The notes under the pieces: model-generated
The model's input: only the letters and a program-made list of their open reading frames with translations
Told to the model about the DNA's origin: nothing
Databases searched by the model: none
Shown here: piece after piece, positions 54,968 to 63,600 of the stretch
Layout of the letters: every line of letters starts with the position of its first letter
Numbering within the stretch: position 1 is the stretch's first letter
NCBI RefSeq assembly: GCF_009695745.1
Contig: NZ_VUNH01000007.1
Span: forward strand, 1-64,000
Direction of reading: 5' to 3'
DNA length: 64,000 nucleotides
Source of the DNA: Pyramidobacter porci
Lineage (GTDB): Bacteria > Synergistota > Synergistia > Synergistales > Dethiosulfovibrionaceae
Made by a program: the position numbers and the translations under genes

Positions 54968-55759
54968 CTACTTTACGCCGTAGAGCAGCCCCACGCCCGA
55001 CGTCATCATGGGGCGTGCGAGCGCGGGAACAAAGGCCGCGCCGGCGCGGGGGATATAATTCACTTCCCGCAGGCCGCTGTCTTTCATCCGCTGCACGAAC
55101 TCCTCCATGTCGCCGTAAAGAGCGGAGCGGCCAAACAGATCGATGAAGGCAAAACTTCCCCCTTTTTTCAGCACACGCAACGCTTCCTCGACGACAGGGC
55201 GCTTCGACCGTCCGGAGATCGTCTTCACCTCGTGAAAGACAAAACAGCTGACGGCGGCGTCGAAACTTTCATCGGCGAACTCCAGACGAGCCGCATCGCC
55301 GTGCCGAAAACCGATTCGGGCGTCGCAGCCTTCGAGTCGGGCGTTCTCCTCGCATTGCTTTTGCGAGTAATCCCATACGCCGCTCCAGTAATCGACGCCG
55401 ATAATCTGTGCCGCAGGAAAACGCTGCGCGCAGCGGATCGACAGCGCTCCCGAGCCGCAGCCGATATCCAGCAGCCGTCCCTGTCCCTGCCAGGCAAGGT
55501 GATCCAGCAGCTCGTCGTAAAACTTCCCGGAAAGACCGCCGCCGCGCAGGTCTACCGTCCTCCGGCAGTACTGCATGTATGCGGCGGCAGCCAGCGACAG
55601 AGCGCTGAACGCGCCCAGCAGCAGCGCCGCAGCTGAATTGCGCCAGAGCAGCGCGTTCAGGACCGCAAGGAACAGCAGCCCCAGGAAAACTCCCCACAAG
55701 GCATTCATCAGCTTCCGTGGAACCCAGTTGCCGTAGTCCGCTTTTTTTGAAGAGTTCAT
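54968..55759 (-). CDS. Membrane-anchored class I SAM-dependent methyltransferase
   Basis: This 263-residue protein has two hydrophobic segments at about residues 15-58, then a class I methyltransferase domain with the SAM-binding motif LLDIGCGSGALS (about 95-106), the acidic residue in IIGVDYW, and motif IV AAVSCFVFHEV. The UbiE/Erg6-like core suggests a small-molecule or lipid substrate. Membrane anchoring favours a lipid. I chose the ATG at 55759 because AAGGGAAGG is well spaced for it. The ATG at 55768 is too close. A weak TATAAC -10 candidate lies upstream. Confidence 0.8.
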   Translation of the reverse strand: MNSSKKADYGNWVPRKLMNALWGVFLGLLFLAVLNALLWRNSAAALLLGAFSALSLAAAAYMQYCRRTVDLRGGGLSGKFYDELLDHLAWQGQGRLLDIGCGSGALSIRCAQRFPAAQIIGVDYWSGVWDYSQKQCEENARLEGCDARIGFRHGDAARLEFADESFDAAVSCFVFHEVKTISGRSKRPVVEEALRVLKKGGSFAFIDLFGRSALYGDMEEFVQRMKDSGLREVNYIPRAGAAFVPALARPMMTSGVGLLYGVK

Positions 55760-55987
55760 TGAAGTCATCCTTCCCTTAGTTAGTTATAATTAACCATGAA
55801 AATTCTACCACAGGAACGCACCAAGTGAAAGAGAACTCTTCTTTTCCGCTCGCTTCACGCGAACGATTTCATTTTCATACGGAGAATCGCTTCCCTCTCC
55901 CGCGTTTTCAGGCTTGAATTTTTCTGAAATTAATTGTAGACTTTTCATGTCTAACGTTATCTTTATTTCCGAAGGAGGAGTTTTTTC

Positions 55988-56863
55988 ATGAAGAAGTATC
56001 TTGCCGAAATCTGCCTCGCAGCCGCGCTGCTGGGCGCCGGAGCGGCCTTCGCCACCGTGGAACTGAAGCCGCAGAAGCACGGCCAGTGCTACACGGCCGA
56101 ACAGCTCTTCGTCCTCGACAAGGAAGGAGCCGGCGGCGGCATGGGCACGCTGCACGGCGAGTTCGCCTTCCGCCGCGAGCAGGCGCTCGAAGACGACGCG
56201 ATCAAGGAGATCGGCTGGATGACGCTGAAGGCCGGCGCCTACATCGGCCTGCACGCCCACAAGGACAACGAGGACGCCTACCTGATCATCTCCGGCAAGG
56301 GCGTTTTCACCGACGGCAACGGCAACGCCTGGGTCGTCGGCCCCGGCGACATGACGCTGGCCCGCCCCGGCCAGTCGCACGGCCTCGCCAACCTCTTCAA
56401 AGAAAATCTCGTCTTTCTTGACATCATCGCCAAGAACAACGCCGCCGACCTCGAAGCGATCGCGAAGAATCCGACGGGCCAGTGCTTCCAGCTGAAAGAC
56501 CTCTTCGACAAGAACGTCGAGAAGGCCGGCGCGGGCAAGGGCACGGGCGTGCTTTACGGCAAGTTCGCTTTCCGCCGCGAGCAGGCCACCGACGATCAGG
56601 CCATCAAGGAGATCGGCCTGATGACCCTGAAAAAGGGCGCTTCCATCGGCATGCATCCGCACCTGGACAACGACGACGCCTACATCATCATCGCCGGCAC
56701 GGGCGTTTTTACCGGCAGCGACGGCAAGGAGATCGAAGTCGGCCCCAAATCCGTCACCATCGCCGGCCCCGGCGAAAGCCACGCGCTGCGCAACGACAAC
56801 GACCAGGACCTGGTCTTCATCGACCTGATCGCCAAGAACCACGCGCTGAAAATCGCCAAGTAG
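55988..56863 (+). CDS. Secreted double-cupin protein
   Basis: This 291-residue protein has a signal peptide (KKYLAEICLAAALLGAGAAFA) and two consecutive cupin domains at about 45-150 and 175-285. They are clearly related by internal duplication, both containing AFRREQA and AIKEIG. Each cupin keeps the metal-binding histidines: GLHAHKDNEDAY in the first, GMHPHLDNDDAY in the second, and a late histidine in GQSHGL / GESHAL. Function is unknown. Cupins bind metal and can be isomerases, dioxygenases or storage-like proteins. AAGGAGG lies upstream, and a strong terminator follows. Confidence 0.82.
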   Translation: MKKYLAEICLAAALLGAGAAFATVELKPQKHGQCYTAEQLFVLDKEGAGGGMGTLHGEFAFRREQALEDDAIKEIGWMTLKAGAYIGLHAHKDNEDAYLIISGKGVFTDGNGNAWVVGPGDMTLARPGQSHGLANLFKENLVFLDIIAKNNAADLEAIAKNPTGQCFQLKDLFDKNVEKAGAGKGTGVLYGKFAFRREQATDDQAIKEIGLMTLKKGASIGMHPHLDNDDAYIIIAGTGVFTGSDGKEIEVGPKSVTIAGPGESHALRNDNDQDLVFIDLIAKNHALKIAK

Positions 56864-56881
56864 ACGGACGGTTCACGAAAC

Positions 56882-56928
56882 AAAAAGGCAGGAAAAGGAG
56901 AAACGTCTCCTTTTTCTGCCTTTTTTCA
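56882..56928 (+). terminator. Intrinsic terminator after the bicupin gene
   Basis: aaaaaggcaggaaaaggag pairs with ctcctttttctgccttttt (one mismatch region) around a short loop, followed by further T. A-rich left arm gives T-runs on both strands. Confidence 0.85.
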
Positions 56929-56934
56929 TTGTTT

Positions 56935-58062
56935 TTACCCCAGCGCCAGCTTCGCCACGCCGTCGGGCGAGAGCGCGCAGGCTTCGCGCAGCACGATGGG
57001 CGCGTTCCGGGCGAAGTTGCCGTGTTCGATGAAGCGGAAGGCAGCGGCGCAGACGTCGATCAGCGCTTCCGCGCCCCGGTGCTCCCGCGTCCAGCCGACG
57101 GCCATGAAGCGCGTCAGCGCATAGGCGGCGCAGAAAGCGGCGAGCTCTTTTTTCATCGCTTCCGCCGCGTCGGAGCCGGGAAAGCCGGTGAAAAAGACGT
57201 GATTCACCAGCAGGTGTTCAGCGAAGGTCGGCCAGACGGGAAAATCCGCCGCGAATTCTTCCGAGAGTCGGACGTACCGCTCCACGGCGGGCGCGAACTC
57301 CACGGCTGAGGCCGCTTTGAACGAATCCGCCGCGAAGGGAACGCCGTACAGCGCGAAAACTTCGCCGGCATAGCCGCTCAGGCTCTGGCTGCCGCCGGCC
57401 AGCTCGCTCAACAGCAGGGCGCAGAGGCGAAACGCTTCCGCGCGGTCGGGTTCCGGGGGCGCGGGGGCGACGCCGGCCAGCTCGCCCAAATCCATCAGGC
57501 GCCGCGGCACGGAGCGGCGGCGGTCCTGCAAGATCGCCAGACAGCGGTCGCGCCGTTCCCGCTCGCGGCGGGCCGCTTCGGGATTCTCTCCGATCCGGAA
57601 GTCGGGCAGCGACGCGGGCTTTTCGATGAGCAAAAAGCGCAGCGGCTCCCGCTGCTCCAGAAGCAGTTCCAACGTGCGCTCGCAGCTGTTGGCGCAGGCG
57701 CATTCTCCCCCGGAGACGACGCGCATGCCGCGCGGATAAAGCCGGCATACGTCGGGGATCGCCGCTTCGCCGCATTCCCGCTGCAGCGCGCAGTACCCGT
57801 CTTCGCGCTGCAGGTAGCAGCGCCCCCGCCAGTCGTGGTTCAGCCCCGCATAACGCTCGGGCGTCGCGTCGGACAGCACGGAAAAAGCCCGGTCCAGACG
57901 CTTGCGCAGCGAGGCCGTGCAGTTCATCCCCACGAGACGGAAGTAATCCGTCCGCGACACGCTGACGCCCCAGCCTTTGCAGCAGCACGACCGGCACGTG
58001 CCGCACTTGCACTGGAACTTGGGAAAATATTCCGGCACAAGAATTTGCTGAGTTCCAATCAT
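56935..58062 (-). CDS. fliB: FliB-family flagellin lysine-N-methylase-like protein
   Basis: This 375-residue cysteine-rich protein has an N-terminal CGTCRSCCCKGWGVS block, then C-rich segments (GRCYLQREDGYCALQRECG, read in part as GYCALQREC) and CRLYPRG, followed by CACANSCERT. The arrangement matches the FliB family, which methylates lysines of flagellin in enterobacteria and has iron-sulfur-type cysteine sets. No flagellar gene is in the window, so the target may be another protein. The rest, from residue 150, is alpha-helical. The ATG is at 58062, with AGAGG upstream. Confidence 0.75.
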   Translation of the reverse strand: MIGTQQILVPEYFPKFQCKCGTCRSCCCKGWGVSVSRTDYFRLVGMNCTASLRKRLDRAFSVLSDATPERYAGLNHDWRGRCYLQREDGYCALQRECGEAAIPDVCRLYPRGMRVVSGGECACANSCERTLELLLEQREPLRFLLIEKPASLPDFRIGENPEAARRERERRDRCLAILQDRRRSVPRRLMDLGELAGVAPAPPEPDRAEAFRLCALLLSELAGGSQSLSGYAGEVFALYGVPFAADSFKAASAVEFAPAVERYVRLSEEFAADFPVWPTFAEHLLVNHVFFTGFPGSDAAEAMKKELAAFCAAYALTRFMAVGWTREHRGAEALIDVCAAAFRFIEHGNFARNAPIVLREACALSPDGVAKLALG

Positions 58063-58113
58063 TTACGAAGACCTCTTCGGACAGGTTGGAAAAGCGCAGA
58101 GCTTTTCGAACGA

Positions 58114-58142
58114 ATTATAGTTCTGCGTGCCGCTGCCGATAA
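58114..58142 (-). promoter_or_regulatory. Candidate promoter of the FliB-like gene
   Basis: Minus-strand TATAAT (58119-58114) with TTATCG (58142-58137), 17-base spacer. The start codon lies about 50 bases downstream. Confidence 0.4.
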
Positions 58143-58492
58143 GGTTTTCTATAAATACATAACTCAAATTATAATTTATATTTTTGTCCCAAAGCGTTTC
58201 AGCCGTTTCGAGCCATTACGGCATGGCAGAAGGACAAAACCCCTTTTGAGACGGCCTCTGTCTCTTCGTCGTAACATTCCGCAACGCTTACCGCGCGCCA
58301 TATTTCTGCATCAGGGAGTTCCTGCCGCCTTCGGAAACACGATACATGTCACACTGATTTTTGACAAAAAGCATTGCCATAGTTTGTTGGAGGCTGCGAA
58401 CGACTGGGTTCCTTCGGGGCTATCGGTTCGCTGTTAAGCCATTCTATTTAAGAATAAGCATCAGCCTCTGAGTCACAACAAGGAATGCCCCT
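58143..58492. other. Intergenic stretch without recognised gene
   Basis: The left part (58150-58190) is strongly AT-rich. The rest is of ordinary composition. No open frame with a ribosome binding site, RNA gene or clear terminator was found. Confidence 0.5.
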
Positions 58493-59077
58493 TCACAGTC
58501 CCAGCTTCGCAAGCCACTCGGTCACGGCCTGCTGGGCCTGCGCGCGTTCGTTCTGGGCGACGGCGCCGCGCACGGCGAGACCGCTGAGGATTGTGGCGTC
58601 GGGCAGAGTTTTTCGCAGCGACTCCTGCGTGCGCCCCATGCCGCTGCCCTCGTGGGTAGCGAACGGGATCACGGTTTTGCCCTTCCAGTCGTGGGATTCG
58701 AGAAAGGTGAACACCGCCATGGGCATTTCGCCCCACCAGATCGGATAGCCGAGAAAGACGGTGTCGTAAGCGCCGATGTCTTTGTCCTCCGCCAGTTCGG
58801 GGCGCGCGCCCGCGCGCAGTTCCTTTTTGGCGACGTCGGTGGTCTCGTCATAGCTTTCGGGATACGCTTTGGCGGGCCTGATCTCGAACAGGTCGGCGCC
58901 GATGGCGGCGGCGATCATCTTGGCGACGATCATGGTGTTGCCTTCTTGAATGACGCCGACATTGTACTGCTCGCCGGTCTTGGAGAACACGGCGACGAGC
59001 GCTGTGTCCCGCGGCGCGGCCAGGGCGCAGCCGGCGGCCAGCGTCAGGACGGTCAGCGCGAGAATGAACTTTTCCAT
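58493..59077 (-). CDS. Exported flavodoxin
   Basis: This 194-residue protein has an N-terminal export signal (MEKFILALTVLTLAAG), cleaved near ALA-A, and a flavodoxin fold: the FMN phosphate loop region VAVFSKTGEQYNVG, then YDTVFLGYPIWWGEMP (the W and G-rich FMN loop) and FATHEGSGMG. It is of the flavodoxin_4 type, commonly found as exported redox proteins in anaerobes. It would carry electrons outside the cytoplasm to an unknown partner. AAGGAG precedes the ATG at 59077. The open frame upstream is longer but lacks an export signal. Confidence 0.85.
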   Translation of the reverse strand: MEKFILALTVLTLAAGCALAAPRDTALVAVFSKTGEQYNVGVIQEGNTMIVAKMIAAAIGADLFEIRPAKAYPESYDETTDVAKKELRAGARPELAEDKDIGAYDTVFLGYPIWWGEMPMAVFTFLESHDWKGKTVIPFATHEGSGMGRTQESLRKTLPDATILSGLAVRGAVAQNERAQAQQAVTEWLAKLGL

Positions 59078-59285
59078 GTGGAACCACTCCTTCTGTGTGA
59101 AAACTCTTCGAATCGGGACGGAACTCCGCCGCCCGGCGTCAGTATAACATTGAAGCCGGCTCCAATGGCAAGCTCCCGGCGCGCGCCTTACGCTTCGGCG
59201 AGCCGAAAAGCGCGTCTGCATTTTTCCTTTCTTTGTGTTAGACTTGGGCCGTACCACAAAAAATCAACGATTCGGGAGGATGCAC

Positions 59286-59867
59286 ATGAAAAAGTTTGCG
59301 GCTCTGGTTCTGGCGGCGTGGATGACAGCGGGCGCGGCGGGCGCGGCGGAAAAACCCAAAGTGACGATCTACACCTCGATGTACGAGGACATCATCGAGG
59401 CGATGACCGACGTACTCGCGGAGAAGTTCCCCGACTACGACGTCGAGTTCTTCTACGGCGGCACCGGCACGCTGCAGGCCAAGATCGCGGCGGAGATGGA
59501 CACGAAAAAGCTGGGCTGCGACATCCTCATGGTGGCCGATCCGTCCTACGCGCTCGAACTCAAGGCCAAAGGCATCCTCCATCCCTACGCCTCCAAGGAA
59601 GCGGCGCATCTGGCCTTCGAATACGACGCGGAAGGCTGCTGGTATCCCGTGCGCGTCAGCAACATGATCCTGGCCTACAACCCCGAGAAGTACGGGAAAG
59701 AAGACGTGCCCCGCACGTTCGCCGATTTCGCCGGCGAATCCATGAAGGGCGTCGGTTCCATGTCGAACCCGCTCACGTCGGGCACGGCGCTCGTCGCCAT
59801 CTCGGCGCTGAAGGACAAATACGGCTACGGATACTACGACAAACTGGGCGCTTGGCGCCCAGCTTGA
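59286..59867 (+). pseudogene. Truncated Fe(III)-type ABC transporter periplasmic binding protein
   Basis: The first ~190 codons of an AfuA/FbpA-like binding protein are intact: signal peptide MKKFAALVLAAWMTAGAAG, then KVTIYTSMYEDIIEAMTDVL and FFYGGTGTLQAKIA. Family members have about 330 residues. Here homology stops at DKLGA near 59851, where the sequence becomes the reverse complement of a citrate-type carrier gene, and the frame ends after a few more codons at 59867. No permease or ATPase genes follow. It is therefore probably non-functional. GGAGG precedes the ATG. Confidence 0.8.
59844..59862. other. Rearrangement junction at an inverted repeat
   Basis: ctgggcgc (59844-59851), TTG, gcgcccag (59855-59862). 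Left of it is binding-protein sequence on the plus strand, right of it carrier-gene sequence on the minus strand. Each arm encodes Lys-Leu-Gly-Ala in its own gene, so the two genes shared this 8-mer before joining. Confidence 0.75.
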
Positions 59868-60814
59868 CTTCCTGAGGAATCACGTTGGCAATATTCAGCA
59901 CCGCCGAGAAGACGACCATGTAGGCATACATATGGATCGAGACCTTGCCGATGGAAGGCAAAATGCTCTTGGAGAAAATACGCCCCGCAGCGAAGATACA
60001 GCAGGTCAACAGCAGTCCGCCGCCCATGTGGTATTGGGAGATCTCAGGTTTTGCGGCTTTATCTTTGGGTAATTCGTATTTACTTGCGTTGCGCAGGAGC
60101 TCGCCGTTGCCCGACAAGGAAGGGAAACGCTCTCCGAGAGAGTTTAACGCCACCGCGCCGAGGATGGCGAAGTTATTGGCGATGTTGAGAATCGCAAAGG
60201 CCACTGAATAATAGGCCCCTTTGCTGCCACCCGTGGTCGTTTCCCACATCTGACTTAGGGGAATGGCTCCCGCGCCGTTGCCGCCACCCATAATCGGCAA
60301 CACGTAATAGTTCATGACATCCTTCATGTCGATACCGCACAGCAATGCACCGCAGACACCGAAAATCGCCGCCATGGCAATGCCGCCGAAGATCGCCGGA
60401 ATTATAGCCGGCAAAGGCCTTGATCAGCTGCTTTCTATTGACTGTCAGTACGGCCGAGACGATCAGCAGGGAGATGAATACCGTCTGAAAGCCGTATTCA
60501 TCATAGAAAAAAGCGATGCCTTTGGCATACTTCTCGGGAAGGATCTTAAAATAGACCAAAACTGCCGAACCGAAGAAGGCCATGACCGCGCCGCCACCGA
60601 CGTAGTCCTTCCATAGAGGAAGACGTTCGCCGATCTCGAAAAGCACAAGACCGATGGAGAACATGATCGCGATGATCGACAGCATGTCATCGCTGGGCAT
60701 CCTGCCCGTAAATGTTACGACATAAATGATCGCGATGAGAACGCTGACCATCCATAAGGGCATGCCGTAAATCTTCGCGCCGAGAAATCCGCAGTTCCTT
60801 TCGCTTTCAGACAT
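59855..60814 (-). pseudogene. Frameshifted and truncated 2-hydroxycarboxylate (citrate/malate) transporter
   Basis: From the ATG at 60814 (GGAGG upstream) the frame encodes MSESERNCGFLGAKIYGMP and several membrane helices, as in the CitS/2HCT family of Na+-coupled citrate, malate or citrate/lactate carriers. Near 60401-60405 the frame must shift by one base: AFAGY continues as IPAIFGGIAM in another frame, explained by one extra A in tataatt. The second part runs through MGGGNGAGAIPLSQ, a 2HCT signature, to KLGAK, then meets foreign sequence at 59854. About the last quarter of the protein is missing. Two independent defects make it inactive, unless the frameshift is a sequencing error. Confidence 0.85.
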
Positions 60815-60987
60815 TATCAACACCTCCGATGATAAGAATTAAGGTACATGCTGTTTGAGATCTTGATCTTTTTTCGAGGCATCTTTATTTTAAAAACGAA
60901 CGAACTATTTGTAAAATACGCATATTTATATGATTTCCATGAAAGGAACTGCATACCTAATTTTTGTGATCGGAGTTAGTTCTCCAT

Positions 60988-61917
60988 TTATTCGAATTTC
61001 ACGTTCCGTACGGAAACTCCGGCAAAAGCCTGACGGGCGGTCTCGAAAAACGCCCGTTCGACCGCACCGACATAGGCATCTTTTCGGGAGTAAAGGGCGA
61101 CGGTCCAAGTCAGTGCTGGCACGCCGATCTCGTGCACTTCCGGCGGCGCCGTTGTCTGCGCCAGCTTCAGTGTCATAGCCGGTACGATGGTCACGCCAAG
61201 TCCGGCCGCTGCCAGCCGTAACGATGTGATGTTGCTTGACGACTCAAAGACAACCTGCGGAGAAAGATTGTACGTGCTCCAGAGTTCGCTGACGCGACGG
61301 AACAAAGCATGCCCGTGCCGTGAAATGATGAACGGCAGGTCCTCGAGCTTCGCTGGATTCAGAGCGCGATTGCCTTTTTTCAGCAAATGCCGGGAACGGA
61401 CCATACCGGGAGCAACAACCAATAAGAGTCGTTCGCGATAGATCTCCATGGATTGGAACTCATTCAGCTGCGGAAAGATGCCGATGCCGAAATTGATGCG
61501 TCCGCGCGCGAGCGCATCAATGATTTTCGCCGTGTTGCTAATCGCAAGGTCTACTTCGATGCCGGGATGGCGGCGTCTGAAATCCGGTAAAATCAACGGC
61601 AACATGTAAGCTGCGCGCTCATGCAGGATTCCCACCACCAGACGCCCTTTCAGGCTGCCGGCAATATCTCGGAATTCCCGCATCATGCGATCGTGTACGC
61701 GCATGATCTCGACCGCGTTCTTCAAGTACTGCTCGCCGGCATAGGTCAGTTTCAACGGCATCATCGTGCGGTCAAACAACTTCACGCCCAGTTCTTCTTC
61801 CGTACGGGCAATGAAATGACTGAGTGACGGCTGGGAGATATGGAGCGCCGCGGCGGCTTTTGTAATGTTGCGATGTTCCGCCACCGCCAGAATGTACTGA
61901 ATCTGTCGAAAATCCAC
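60988..61917 (-). CDS. LysR-family transcriptional regulator
   Basis: This is a 309-residue LysR regulator. The N-terminal winged helix carries ITKAAAALHISQPSLSHFI around residues 15-35, with EEELGVKLFDR following. A periplasmic-binding-like effector domain covers ~90-300. The start is taken as the GTG at 61917, placing MDFRQIQYILAV at the N-terminus as in typical family members. An ATG 11 codons upstream is possible. It lies upstream of the broken citrate-carrier gene on the same strand, so it probably once regulated citrate or malate uptake. Its present target is unknown. Confidence 0.85.
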   Translation of the reverse strand: MDFRQIQYILAVAEHRNITKAAAALHISQPSLSHFIARTEEELGVKLFDRTMMPLKLTYAGEQYLKNAVEIMRVHDRMMREFRDIAGSLKGRLVVGILHERAAYMLPLILPDFRRRHPGIEVDLAISNTAKIIDALARGRINFGIGIFPQLNEFQSMEIYRERLLLVVAPGMVRSRHLLKKGNRALNPAKLEDLPFIISRHGHALFRRVSELWSTYNLSPQVVFESSSNITSLRLAAAGLGVTIVPAMTLKLAQTTAPPEVHEIGVPALTWTVALYSRKDAYVGAVERAFFETARQAFAGVSVRNVKFE

Positions 61918-62017
61918 ATGAGCGTCCCCTTTTCTTTTCGTTCTGTTCATAACTGATACTACTTCTTGATAGAAAGCGTTGACATCGTTTGCTGGGCGCT
62001 GCAAGGGAGTTCATACT

Positions 62018-62095
62018 GGTTTTCGTTAAAAAGAGCACAGGTTCTTCGCCCTTTTCAGAACGTCGAAGGCACGTCAAAAACCGCATGAAATCGCG
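62018..62095 (+). repeat. Intergenic repeat, copy A
   Basis: About 78 bases, with the cores gcacaggttcttcgccc and catgaaatcgcg, align to the reverse complement of 63458-63535 at roughly four of five positions. They flank the GntR gene as an inverted pair. Members of this length and spread-out conservation resemble a small dispersed intergenic element. Confidence 0.75.
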
Positions 62096-62242
62096 CCCTG
62101 CCGGTTTACAAAAACGCTCCCTGCCGAAACAGACGGAAAAGAGAACGCCTTTCGTTTTCTTTCCCGTCTGTTTGGCAGGGAGCATCGCCAGTTCACTTTC
62201 TCGCATAATCTTTCGCGAAGCCGGAGGCGGAGCCTCATCCGC

Positions 62243-62448
62243 TTATTCAGCGCTTGCGCGGAAGGCGGGACGTTCCGTTTTGTCTTCGAGGCGTTCGATC
62301 GTGAAGACGTTGGTCGCGTCGACATCGGAGCGGGGCAGAACACGCTCGCCCCCTTGGGCTGGCCGGAGATTTCGCCGCAGCAGCGGAGGCCGTCGAGGTA
62401 CAGAAAGGCCATGCGCATGGCCGCCGGTTCACGACGTTTGACGCTCAT
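62243..62448 (-). pseudogene. Small frameshifted gene coupled to the GntR gene
   Basis: The ATG at 62448 overlaps the GntR stop (ATGA). The frame encodes MSVKRREPAAMRMAFLYLDG to GEISGQPKG, then a C5 run on the plus strand (G5 in the gene, 62349-62353) appears to lack one base. In the next frame it continues as ERVLPRSDVDATNVFTIERL to a TAA at 62245-62243, about 68 residues in all. The second part is rich in ordinary coding pattern. The homopolymer could also be a sequencing error or a phase-variable switch. No domain is recognised. Confidence 0.4.
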
Positions 62449-63119
62449 TCTCCGCCGACGCGCAGGCCTTCGTTGCTTTTCAGCGACGTAGCCGACAGCA
62501 TCAAATGGACTTTCATGAGCTGCTCCGCCTTGTCGGGGTCATGCGCCAACAGCGCCTTGAGCAGGGCGCGGTGCTCGTCGAGGCTGGGATTGGTGTTCAT
62601 GTCGAAGAACGAATCGTAAAAGATCATGTACACGCATGTACGCGCCAGCAGATTGTTGACGAATTCCGCCAGCACGGCGTTGCCGGAGCACTCCGCCAGC
62701 GTGCGGTGAAAGCGGTTGTTTACGTCGAGGTAGGCCTCGAAATTGCGCGCGGCGAAAATCTGCTCTTCCTCGTCGATCGTCTGCTGAAGTGTGTTCGCCT
62801 GCGCGCCCGTGATGTTGAGGGCCGCCTTGCGCGCCGCCAGGCACTCCAGATATTCGCGCAGTTCGTAAGTATCCATGATTTCTTTCTTGGTCGGCTTGGC
62901 CAAACGGGCGCCGGCGTTGGGGATCAGCGTCGCCAGCCCCTCGGCGGTAAGGCGGCGGATCGCCTCGCGCACGGGCGTGCGGCTGACGTCAAGTTCCTGA
63001 GCGATCGCCTCTTCGGTGAGCCGGTCGCCGGGCTGGCGCTTTTTGGCGAAGATCTGGCCGCGCAGATGTCGGTAGACGAAATCCGCGGCAGTCGGGGCGT
63101 AAGCTTCCGGTTCTTTCAT
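62445..63119 (-). CDS. GntR-family transcriptional regulator (FadR/FCD subfamily)
   Basis: This 224-residue protein has an N-terminal winged helix (PGDRLTEEAIAQELDVSRTPVREAIRRL region at about residues 33-62, quoted as AIAQELDVSRTPVREAI) and an FCD ligand-binding domain with metal-type histidines in NNRFHRTLAE and LDEHRALL. FCD regulators of the VanR/FCD type often bind NTGTATACAN-like palindromes, so the TTGTATACAA sites at 22198 and 30124 could be its targets (inference). The ATG at 63119 has AGGAGG well placed. It is flanked by an inverted pair of repeats. Confidence 0.88.
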   Translation of the reverse strand: MKEPEAYAPTAADFVYRHLRGQIFAKKRQPGDRLTEEAIAQELDVSRTPVREAIRRLTAEGLATLIPNAGARLAKPTKKEIMDTYELREYLECLAARKAALNITGAQANTLQQTIDEEEQIFAARNFEAYLDVNNRFHRTLAECSGNAVLAEFVNNLLARTCVYMIFYDSFFDMNTNPSLDEHRALLKALLAHDPDKAEQLMKVHLMLSATSLKSNEGLRVGGE

Positions 63120-63457
63120 TTTCAAAGCCTCCTGCGAGCTGGGCTGAACGGCGGTCGGCCGTTGACTCCGGTCGACGTCGGAATGATTTTCATAATTATA
63201 CACCACATCGCCGCAAGCCGCCTTTTTGCGGATTTTCCGAGATCAATCTTCGCCCAGTTTTTGCAAAAAATGCAATTCTTACATTTTATTGCCGTGGCTT
63301 TGTTTTACCGGATTGTCCCGGCGCTCGCACCCGAACTGGGCAAAGAAAGGGGAAATTTGCGGAGAGCGGGCTTGCGACCGCATGTCGTCTCGTACGCTGA
63401 TCAACGCCGTGGAAATGCCGGGCTGGCGCGCGATCGTGCCGCAAAAAGCGTGCGGCA
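63120..63457. other. Intergenic stretch upstream of the GntR gene
   Basis: No gene is seen. This stretch holds the GntR promoter region (no convincing -10/-35 pair) and leads into repeat copy B. Confidence 0.4.
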
Positions 63458-63535
63458 CGCGATTTCATACAATTCTCGACGCCTCTTCGGCGCTCTGAAA
63501 AGGGCGAAGAACCTGTGCCCCTTTTAACGAAAACG
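63458..63535 (-). repeat. Intergenic repeat, copy B (inverted relative to copy A)
   Basis: The reverse complement of this stretch aligns with 62018-62095, sharing the gcacaggttcttcgccc and atgaaatcgcg cores. It lies upstream of the GntR gene, 1.4 kb from copy A. Confidence 0.75.
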
Positions 63536-63550
63536 AGGATAACTCCCGAT

Positions 63551-63600
63551 AAAAAAACGACAAACGAGTTGGCGGACAAGGCAGCTCGTTCGTCGTTTGA
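63551..63600 (-). terminator. Intrinsic terminator of the PhoU-domain gene
   Basis: aaacgac and aacgag arms pair with ctcgtt and gtcgttt, with one mismatch between them. Read on the minus strand a run of seven T follows. It lies about 95 bases after the stop codon at 63694. Confidence 0.8.

Noticed and set aside
58063-58492. Search for an RNA gene or small ORF in the 430-bp gap
   Set aside because: Only a weak promoter for the FliB-like gene was found. No ORF with a ribosome binding site and no recognisable RNA motif.
61989-62441. Two similar protein-like frames (FVKKSTGSSPFSERRR and FVKRGTGSSPFSERRR) at 62.0 and 63.5 kb
   Set aside because: The similarity reflects the repeated non-coding DNA (copies A and B). 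Neither frame has a start site with a ribosome binding site, and both run through unrelated sequence outside the repeat.
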